The position numbers were made by a program, and so were the translations under genes. A stretch of 7,648 nt of DNA from an uncultured Verrucomicrobiota bacterium (GTDB lineage Bacteria; Verrucomicrobiota; Verrucomicrobiia; Limisphaerales; UBA1096): NCBI GenBank assembly GCA_913050205.1, contig CAJXAU010000066.1, positions 1-7,648 of the forward strand, read 5' to 3'. Positions 1 to 5,188 of this stretch are shown here, in pieces. The notes under the pieces were generated by a model. The model saw nothing but the letters and a program-made list of their open reading frames with translations, was not told the origin of the DNA and ran no database searches. The stretch's first letter is position 1; the number at the start of each line of letters is the position of its first letter.

Positions 1-1
1 C

Positions 2-82
2 AAACGCCAGAACACTTACTGGCTGGAGAATATCCATCGGACAGAAAACCCGGCCGATGCAGTGGTAATCCCGGGGCCGTGA
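2..82 (+). CDS. Possible 3' end of an upstream gene, unidentified
   Basis: The second reading frame is open from the window edge to a TGA at 80-82 and would encode about 26 C-terminal residues ending in ADAVVIPGP. About two thirds of its codons end in G or C, which fits the coding style of the window, and the other two plus frames look less coding-like (frame 1 stops at 127-129, frame 3 within the first 70 bases). The fragment is too short to assign to a family. It may also be non-coding sequence that is open by chance. If real, about 120 bases separate it from the esterase gene. Confidence 0.3.
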   Translation, partial: KRQNTYWLENIHRTENPADAVVIPGP

Positions 83-203
83 CACGGTCGCAACGTGATC
101 GGGTCATCCCGAAAACCGCCGTCGCATGAGGTGGGTTTCGTTTTAATCTTCCCACTCCGCGCTTGGCCAAGCGGGGGGGCATCCATACCATCGGCGGCCC
201 AGT
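83..203. other. Intergenic region upstream of the esterase gene
   Basis: No open reading frame of note is seen here. It contains one perfect 14-bp copy of the CGCTTGGCCAAGCG palindrome at 160-173, flanked by a C-rich left side and a run of seven G on the right. The AT-richer stretch around 139-151 could be part of a promoter, but I see no convincing paired -35/-10 boxes. There is no purine-rich Shine-Dalgarno sequence in the 15 bases before the ATG at 204. Confidence 0.5.
160..173. repeat. Iterated palindrome copy 1 (perfect 14-mer, intergenic)
   Basis: CGCTTGGCCAAGCG, a perfect palindrome and the only exact copy outside a gene. With a mismatch either side, pairing can be extended (CC to the left, GG to the right). 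It has no unpaired loop and no T-tract after it, so it is not a standard terminator. Confidence 0.85.
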
Positions 204-1448
204 ATGATTCGAAATTGTCTAGTTTTCACCGCCGCCCTTGGCTTGGCTTGTAGCTGTGTCTCCGCACGGGAACTCAAGGAGTTCGACAACGACGTCAACT
301 ACGACGAGTCGCGCATTCCCCACTACGACCTGCCCGACCCACTGGTCACGGCCGAGGGCAAACCGGTCACCACAGCCGAGCAATGGCGCAACGTCCGGCG
401 GCCACAGATTCTCTCGTTGTTTGCCAACTTCATTTACGGGGCCGTACCGGTGCCGCCCGATCCCATCGAGCAGACTTACAAGGTCATCAAGGAAGACAAG
501 TCGGTACTTGGTGGCAAAGCGACCAAGCTCGACGTCTCCATCCGGTTCAAGAACCGCAAGGGCACCGCGCAGACTCATGTGGTCGTATTCATTCCCAACC
601 ACACGAAAAACCCGGCGCCGGCGTTCATGATGCTGAGCTTCGACAGCCCGCGCGGGACAAGTTTGCAACTGAGCGACAGCCGCAAGGGCTGGCTGCGCAA
701 CGGCGTGCCATTGGCTGACCTGATCGCCAATGGCTTTGGCTACGTCTCGGTCTATCATGGCGACCTGATCGGGCACAACGAGGTGTCGTTCGGGCGCGGC
801 ATTCACAAGCTGTTTTTCCGCGATGGCCAGAGTTTCCCCAAGGCACACGAGTGGGGTGTACTCGCTGCCAATGCCTGGACCGGCATGCGCGCGTTGGATT
901 ACCTCGAGACGAACGACCGTATCGATGCCAAGCGCGTGGCCGTGATGGGGCATTCAAAAATGGGCAAGGCCACGCTCTGGGCGGCGGCACAGGACGAGCG
1001 ATTCGCGTTGGCCATCTCGGCCCAGTCCGGCTGTGGCGGTGCGGCGTTGTGGCGGCGCAAGTACGGCGAGACGATGGCCAAGCTAAACCGCTTTCCCCAC
1101 TGGCTCAGCATTAACGCCCGTAAGTTTAACGATCGGGAGGACGACCTGCCGGTGGATCAGCACATGCTGCTCTCGCTGATCGCCCCGCGCCCAGTCTACG
1201 TCGCCAGTGCCACGGCCGACACGTGGGCCGATCCGCACGGCGAATTCCAATCTGCCAACCATGCCGCGCCGGTCTATCGGTTGCTCGGCAAAAAACCGCT
1301 CTCCACCACCAAGCTGCCGACCGCAAACCAGCCGCTGCTCGACGGAGACATCGGCTACCACATCCGCACCGGCGGCCACTCGGTTGATCCCTACGATTGG
1401 AAACAGTTCATCCAGTTCGCCAACCGGCATCTGAATCAGAAACCTTGA
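204..1448 (+). CDS. Exported glucuronoyl esterase-like hydrolase (carbohydrate esterase family 15)
   Basis: This is an alpha/beta hydrolase of the CE15 type. Known members cleave the ester between 4-O-methyl-glucuronic acid of xylan and lignin alcohols. Residues 1-21 form a short signal peptide (hydrophobic core, probable cut after VSA21); two cysteines at 16 and 18 make a lipoprotein possible but the lipobox is poor. The nucleophile motif is GHSKMGK with Ser251, followed by the family block SGCGGAALWRRKYGE (275-289). The LIAPRPVYVASA strand (325-336) leads into the acidic loop DTWADPHGEF (339-348), and the catalytic His is His392 in GYHIRTGGHSVDP. At 414 aa, length is normal for a bacterial member. 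The residue before SGCGG, where fungal enzymes carry the catalytic Glu, is Gln274 here, so the acid probably comes from the later loop (Asp339 or Asp343). The ATG start is chosen because it begins the signal peptide; no ribosome binding site is visible. The next gene starts 54 bases downstream. Substrate is inferred. Confidence 0.9.
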   Translation: MIRNCLVFTAALGLACSCVSARELKEFDNDVNYDESRIPHYDLPDPLVTAEGKPVTTAEQWRNVRRPQILSLFANFIYGAVPVPPDPIEQTYKVIKEDKSVLGGKATKLDVSIRFKNRKGTAQTHVVVFIPNHTKNPAPAFMMLSFDSPRGTSLQLSDSRKGWLRNGVPLADLIANGFGYVSVYHGDLIGHNEVSFGRGIHKLFFRDGQSFPKAHEWGVLAANAWTGMRALDYLETNDRIDAKRVAVMGHSKMGKATLWAAAQDERFALAISAQSGCGGAALWRRKYGETMAKLNRFPHWLSINARKFNDREDDLPVDQHMLLSLIAPRPVYVASATADTWADPHGEFQSANHAAPVYRLLGKKPLSTTKLPTANQPLLDGDIGYHIRTGGHSVDPYDWKQFIQFANRHLNQKP

Positions 1449-1502
1449 CCAAGTCGATACGGTCGATCGAATTTTGGCGGCCTCATCAGCGTTAAAACTA
1501 AA

Positions 1503-3809
1503 GTGCGTCACGTAATCCCAACCCTTGGCCAAGCGCTTGGCCTACTGGCTGTGGCCCTGTTCTCGCAGGCGACCGCCTTGGCCAAGCCGGCACTGTCGGG
1601 CGAATTGATTTACGCCAACCATTGCGCCAAGTGCCACGGCGACAAGGGTCAAGGCGTGGCCGATGAATACGACGAGCCGCTCATCGGCGATTGGCCGGTC
1701 GAAAAACTGACCCGCGTCATCACCCGCACCATGCCGGAGGATGACCCGAAAAAGTGCGTCGGTGACGAGGCTGAACTCGTCGCGGAATATATCTTCGATG
1801 CGTTTTATTCGCCCGAGGCGCAGGCGCGAAACAACCCGCCTCGAATCGAACTGACCCGTCTCACAAACCGCCAGTTTCTCCACTCGGTCGCCGACCTAAT
1901 CGCCGGCTTCACCGGCCGAGCGGGATACTACCGCACTGGCGGCCTTCAGGCCGGTTACTACAACAATCGAAACGTAAGACAAAACAACCAGAGCGTGAAA
2001 CGTACCGATGGCAACATCGACTTCGACTACGGAGCAGGCACACCCTTCCCCGACAACGCGGACTTCAAGTCGGAGGAATTTTCCATGCGCTGGACCGGCT
2101 CGGTGATCGCGGAGGAAACCGGCAACTACCAGTTCATTGTCACCAGCGAAAACGGAGTGCGGCTTTGGGTTAACAACATGAACCTGAAACTGATCGAGGG
2201 CTGGACTTCGAGCGGCGAGCGCCGCGAACTTAAGGGCACCGTACGGCTGATCGGCGGACGGCCCTACCCGGTACGCCTTGATTTTTTCAAGTACAAGAGC
2301 AAGAGCGCCTCGGTGAAATTGGAGTGGCATCCTCCGCACGGGGCGCGGCAGGTAATCCCCGCACGCAACTTTTCACCGGACACCACCGCCAGCACCTTCG
2401 TCGTTCGACAACCGTTCCCGCCGGACGATGCCAGCATCGGCTACGAGCGAGGCAGCGCCGTCTCGAAAAAGTGGGACGAAGCCGCCACCTACGCCGCCAT
2501 CGAGACCGCCAATTGGGTGGCCGATCATCTCGACAAACTGGCCGACACTTCGGCGGATGCTCCCGATCGCAAGGCCAAGGCACAACAGTTCGGTAGCCGG
2601 TTTGTTGCACGGGCATTCCGCCGACCGCTCACGGTTGAGGAGGAGCAATTATACGTTCGCTCACGATTTGCAGAGGGAAAGCCAGCGGCCGATTCGGTCA
2701 AGGAGGTAGTCCTGCTCACGCTGAAGTCGCCCCGTTTTCTTTATCCCGACCTTGGCCAAGCGGATGATTACGCGGTTGCAGCCCGCCTCGCACTTGGCCT
2801 GTGGGACTCGTTGCCGGACGAGGAACTTGGCCAAGCGGCGGCTGCCGGGCGACTGCGCACTGCGGAACAGGTTCGGCAACAGGCGCTGCGGATGATTGGC
2901 AATCCCCGCACGCAGGCCAAACTCCGTAGCATAATGCACCACTGGCTTGGGCTCGACTATGCCGAGGAGATTGCCAAGGACTCGGAGATGTTTCCCGAGT
3001 TCGACAAATCGGTCGAGGCCGACCTCCGTACGTCACTCAACCTCTTTTTGGACGAAATCATCTGGCAGGAGGCTGGCTCGGATTACCGGAATTTTTTCGC
3101 CGCCAACCATCTGCCATTGAACCTGCGCCTGGCCAAACTATACGGCGCTCGGCATCAGGGCTCGCCGACCGGTTTTTCACCGGCCGAGTTCACCGGCCAT
3201 AGCCGCGCCGGGCTGCTGACGCACCCATACCTGCTGACGTTGTACTCATATCACGATAACACGTCGCCGATTCACCGCGGCGTGTTCGTGACCCGACATC
3301 TGCTCGGGCGCTCACTCAAGCCGCCCCCCGAGGCGGTGGTGTTTAAGAATGAGGAATTCCCTGCCGATTTGACGATGCGAGAAAAAGTCACCCGGCTCAC
3401 CAAGGCGGACGCCTGCATGACCTGCCACGGCATCATCAATCCACTTGGCTTCACGCTGGAACAATTCGACAGCATTGGCCGACGGCGTGTCACCGAGAAC
3501 GGTAAGCCGATTCACACAGCCTCCGACTACCTGACCGCTGACGGTTCCCCGATCCACATTGCCGATCCGTCCGATCTTGCGCGTCTTGCAATGGAGAGCC
3601 CCAGCGCCCATGAGGGTTTCGTCGAGATGCTCTTTAATCAGGTTGCCAAGCAGCCGATCCGAGCCTACGGTTCCGGGGTACTGAACCGGTTGCGAGATGA
3701 TTTTGCGCAGTCCCGTTTCAATATAAAGTTTTTGCTGGCTGAAACCGCCGTCATAGCTGCACTGCAGGGCGTCGAGCGGGCAGAGCCAGCCGGAGAGGAG
3801 CAGCCATGA
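1503..3809 (+). CDS. Exported cytochrome c / PA14 / DUF1587-1595-1592-1588-1585 protein
   Basis: This is a multidomain extracytoplasmic protein of a PVC-specific family with unknown reaction, thought to take part in redox steps. In order: signal peptide (1 to about 27); a small cytochrome c domain with heme motif CAKCH (41-45) and probable Met ligand Met77; a short DUF1587-like helix (IELTRLTNRQFLHSVADLI, 115-133); a PA14-like beta domain (about 140-285, with FSMRWTGSVIAEETGNYQF and YPVRLDFF) that may bind carbohydrate; DUF1595 (about 360-415, VARAFRRPLTVEEE); DUF1592 (about 420-550, LWDSLPDEEL); DUF1588 (about 565-665, RAGLLTHPYLL, SPIHRGVFV), which includes a second CxxCH (CMTCH, 638-642); and DUF1585 (about 680-755). 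The start is GTG at 1503, since no in-frame start lies upstream and it opens the signal peptide; no Shine-Dalgarno is seen. The stop overlaps the next start (ATGA), indicating translational coupling with the DUF1552 gene. Four exact copies of the TTGGCCAA palindrome lie within it. Confidence 0.92.
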   Translation: MRHVIPTLGQALGLLAVALFSQATALAKPALSGELIYANHCAKCHGDKGQGVADEYDEPLIGDWPVEKLTRVITRTMPEDDPKKCVGDEAELVAEYIFDAFYSPEAQARNNPPRIELTRLTNRQFLHSVADLIAGFTGRAGYYRTGGLQAGYYNNRNVRQNNQSVKRTDGNIDFDYGAGTPFPDNADFKSEEFSMRWTGSVIAEETGNYQFIVTSENGVRLWVNNMNLKLIEGWTSSGERRELKGTVRLIGGRPYPVRLDFFKYKSKSASVKLEWHPPHGARQVIPARNFSPDTTASTFVVRQPFPPDDASIGYERGSAVSKKWDEAATYAAIETANWVADHLDKLADTSADAPDRKAKAQQFGSRFVARAFRRPLTVEEEQLYVRSRFAEGKPAADSVKEVVLLTLKSPRFLYPDLGQADDYAVAARLALGLWDSLPDEELGQAAAAGRLRTAEQVRQQALRMIGNPRTQAKLRSIMHHWLGLDYAEEIAKDSEMFPEFDKSVEADLRTSLNLFLDEIIWQEAGSDYRNFFAANHLPLNLRLAKLYGARHQGSPTGFSPAEFTGHSRAGLLTHPYLLTLYSYHDNTSPIHRGVFVTRHLLGRSLKPPPEAVVFKNEEFPADLTMREKVTRLTKADACMTCHGIINPLGFTLEQFDSIGRRRVTENGKPIHTASDYLTADGSPIHIADPSDLARLAMESPSAHEGFVEMLFNQVAKQPIRAYGSGVLNRLRDDFAQSRFNIKFLLAETAVIAALQGVERAEPAGEEQP
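1524..1542. repeat. Iterated palindrome copy 2 (tandem 1.6 units, in signal peptide)
   Basis: CTTGGCCAAGCGCTTGGCC: a 12-base unit CTTGGCCAAGCG followed by the first seven bases of a second unit. It holds TTGGCCAA (1525-1532) and the 16-bp palindrome GGCCAAGCGCTTGGCC (1527-1542). Read in frame as LGQALG at residues 8-13 of the cytochrome/DUF1592 protein, in the signal peptide. Confidence 0.85.
1577..1586. repeat. Iterated palindrome copy 3 (10-mer, signal cleavage region)
   Basis: CTTGGCCAAG, a perfect palindrome 53 bases after copy 2. Read in the other frame (TTG GCC AAG, Leu-Ala-Lys), it gives the ALAKPA stretch around the probable signal peptidase site. Confidence 0.8.
2751..2763. repeat. 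Iterated palindrome copy 4 (in DUF1595/1592 linker)
   Basis: CTTGGCCAAGCGG, read as Leu-Gly-Gln-Ala at residues 417-420. It sits between FLYPD and the DDYAVAARLAL helix, a stretch that is usually variable in length and sequence in this family. Confidence 0.8.
2826..2838. repeat. Iterated palindrome copy 5 (in DUF1592)
   Basis: CTTGGCCAAGCGG, an identical 13-mer 75 bases after copy 4 and in the same frame. It encodes LGQA at residues 442-445, directly after the family signature SLPDEE. Relatives commonly have Leu-Leu or similar here, so the Gly-Gln pair looks imposed by the DNA motif rather than by the protein (inference). Confidence 0.8.
3792..3800 (+). promoter_or_regulatory. Shine-Dalgarno site for the DUF1552 gene
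   Basis: GGAGAGGAG lies at the very end of the upstream coding sequence, five bases before the ATG at 3806. It is the only strong ribosome binding site in the window and supports this start and the ATGA overlap. Confidence 0.75.
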
Positions 3810-5119
3810 ACCAAATCGACCGTAGACAGTTCGTCCGTAACCTCGGGGTGTCCACCGCGACACTGCCCTTCCTCGTTGGCCTGCCGAGCCTCGGCTTGGC
3901 CAAGACCGCGCCGCGCCGCCAACGCCTGGTGGTGATGTTCAGCCCGAACGGCACTATCCCGAAAAATTTCTGGCCAGACACCACCGGCAGCGACTTTGAG
4001 CTGAAGGAAATCATGAAGCCGCTCGAGCCGTTCCGCGACCGGATGCTCGTGCTCAACGGCGTGAATAACAAGCTGCAGGGCGACGGCGACCGCCACATGC
4101 GCGGCATGAGCTGCCTGCTCACCGGCATCGAGTTGTTTCCCGGCAACATTCAGGGCGGCTCCGACACCCCGGCCGGCTGGGCCAAGGGCATCTCCATCGA
4201 CCAGGAAATCAAAAACTTTCTTCAGGGTAACGACACCACGCGCACGCGATTTGGCTCACTTGAGTTCGGTGTTGGCGTATCCGACCGTGCTGATCCGTGG
4301 ACGCGCATGTCGTATGCCGGCCCCAACCAACCGGTCGCCCCGATCGATGATCCATATCAGGTGTACCAGCGGCTCTACGGCCAGTTGCGAGATCGTGACA
4401 GCCTGTTAAGCGTGCTGGACGTTGTCCGTGACGACCTCAAGCGCGTTTCGCGATCGATCAGCGCCGAGGACAAGCGCCTGCTCGAGGAACACGCCGAATT
4501 CGTCCGACAAATGGAACAGGAATTTGGACAGGCGGACGGCAAGTCCCTCATCAGTGATCCGCCCAAATTTGAAGTTGGCATCACCAACCAGAACGACAAC
4601 GTCCCCCGCCTGAGTCGAATGCAGATCGACCTCATGGTGAACAGCTTCGTCAATGACTTCGCGCGTGTCAGCACACTGCAGTACACCAAGTCGGTTGGCC
4701 AAGCGCGGATGAACTGGCTCGACATCAAGGACGGTCACCACGGCCTTTCACACGAACCGGACAAAAACGCCACCGCGGTCGATAAACTTACCCGAATCAA
4801 CAAGTGGTTCGCCGGAGAATTGGCCTATCTGGCCAAGCGCTTGGCCGAGACGCCCGAACCCGGCACAGATGGCAGCCTGCTCGACAACACCACCATCGTC
4901 TGGACCAATGAATTGGGCAAGGGTAACAACCACACACTCAACGACATCCCGTTTGTGCTGATCGGTAACGGCATGGGCTTCCGGATGGGCCGCTCGCTCG
5001 ACCTCAATGGAGTCGCGCACAACCGGCTGCACATGGCGCTGGCTCATGGCGTGGGGCATCGCATCGACACGTTCGGCAACAAGAAACTCAGCCAAGGCGG
5101 ACCACTCGACCTCAGCTAG
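3806..5119 (+). CDS. Tat-exported DUF1552 family protein
   Basis: A member of the DUF1552 family, usually encoded next to DUF1592-type proteins in Planctomycetota, Verrucomicrobiota and some myxobacteria; its reaction is not established. Residues 1-33 form a Tat signal with the twin arginine in DRRQFVRNLG (Arg6-Arg7) and a hydrophobic stretch to about residue 31, implying export in folded form, perhaps with a cofactor or partner. Family blocks are visible: RLVVMFSPNGTIPKNFWP (40-57), DRHMRGMSCLLTG (95-107), SLEFGV (151-156), DGHHGLSHEPD (309-319) and TTIVWTNELGKGNNHTLND (362-380). The last resembles the C-terminal metal-site region of the related DUF1501 and alkaline phosphatase-like fold, with His311, His312, His316 and His376 as possible ligands (inference). 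At 437 aa the length is typical. The start is fixed by a strong Shine-Dalgarno and a 4-nt overlap with the DUF1592 gene, so the two are surely one operon. A terminator follows 33 bases after the stop. Confidence 0.93.
   Translation: MNQIDRRQFVRNLGVSTATLPFLVGLPSLGLAKTAPRRQRLVVMFSPNGTIPKNFWPDTTGSDFELKEIMKPLEPFRDRMLVLNGVNNKLQGDGDRHMRGMSCLLTGIELFPGNIQGGSDTPAGWAKGISIDQEIKNFLQGNDTTRTRFGSLEFGVGVSDRADPWTRMSYAGPNQPVAPIDDPYQVYQRLYGQLRDRDSLLSVLDVVRDDLKRVSRSISAEDKRLLEEHAEFVRQMEQEFGQADGKSLISDPPKFEVGITNQNDNVPRLSRMQIDLMVNSFVNDFARVSTLQYTKSVGQARMNWLDIKDGHHGLSHEPDKNATAVDKLTRINKWFAGELAYLAKRLAETPEPGTDGSLLDNTTIVWTNELGKGNNHTLNDIPFVLIGNGMGFRMGRSLDLNGVAHNRLHMALAHGVGHRIDTFGNKKLSQGGPLDLS
3895..3904. repeat. Iterated palindrome copy 6 (10-mer, end of Tat signal)
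   Basis: CTTGGCCAAG, part of GGCTTGGCCAAG, read as Leu-Ala-Lys (residues 31-33) at the end of the Tat signal. This is the same frame and position type as copy 3, at a signal cleavage region. Confidence 0.8.
4695..4705. repeat. Iterated palindrome copy 7 (in DUF1552)
   Basis: TTGGCCAAGCG, preceded by GG. The left arm lacks the leading C (GTT instead of CTT), so the encoded peptide is Val-Gly-Gln-Ala (297-300) just before the conserved DGHHGLSH block. Confidence 0.75.
4831..4846. repeat. Iterated palindrome copy 8 (16-mer half-unit pair)
   Basis: GGCCAAGCGCTTGGCC, a perfect 16-bp palindrome identical to that in copy 2, but without an exact TTGGCCAA because the left flank is CTGG. It encodes LAKRLA (residues 342-347 of the DUF1552 protein), a helix before the TPEPGTDGSLLDN segment. 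Confidence 0.8.
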
Positions 5120-5124
5120 GCAGC

Positions 5125-5152
5125 TTGTTTTCGTAATCTGTTTTTGTAAGAT
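5125..5152 (+). promoter_or_regulatory. Possible promoter for the PVC-type dehydrogenase gene
   Basis: TTGTTT (5125-5130) and TAAGAT (5147-5152) are separated by 16 bases and resemble sigma-70 -35 (3 of 6) and -10 (4 of 6) boxes. A transcript starting about seven bases downstream would begin inside the left arm of the terminator hairpin, so it would escape termination. The match is weak and the region is AT-rich, so this may be chance. Confidence 0.3.
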
Positions 5153-5188
5153 CGCGCCCCCTCTTTTTGGTTGGGCGCGTTTTTGTTT
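5153..5188 (+). terminator. Intrinsic terminator after the DUF1592-DUF1552 operon
   Basis: A 7-bp GC-only stem, CGCGCCC (5153-5159) with GGGCGCG (5173-5179), encloses a 13-base loop and is followed at once by TTTTTGTTT (5180-5188). This is a textbook rho-independent terminator for plus-strand transcripts ending 33 bases after the DUF1552 stop. Unusually, the T-tract abuts the ATG of the next gene at 5189. Confidence 0.85.

Noticed and set aside
160..173. The intergenic palindrome as an intrinsic terminator of the upstream gene
   Set aside because: The palindrome has no loop, is followed by G and not T on the plus strand, and the same word occurs inside coding regions.
204..266. Lipoprotein signal on the esterase (Cys16 or Cys18)
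   Set aside because: The residues before either cysteine fit the lipobox poorly, and a standard cleavage site after VSA21 looks better. Not excluded.
219..953. Minus-strand open frame of 244 codons opposite the esterase gene
   Set aside because: It is antisense to the CE15-like coding sequence; the protein is low in recognisable structure and has no family motif.
1449..1502. Promoter or terminator between the esterase and DUF1592 genes
   Set aside because: The 54-base gap shows no hairpin with a T-tract and no convincing promoter boxes.
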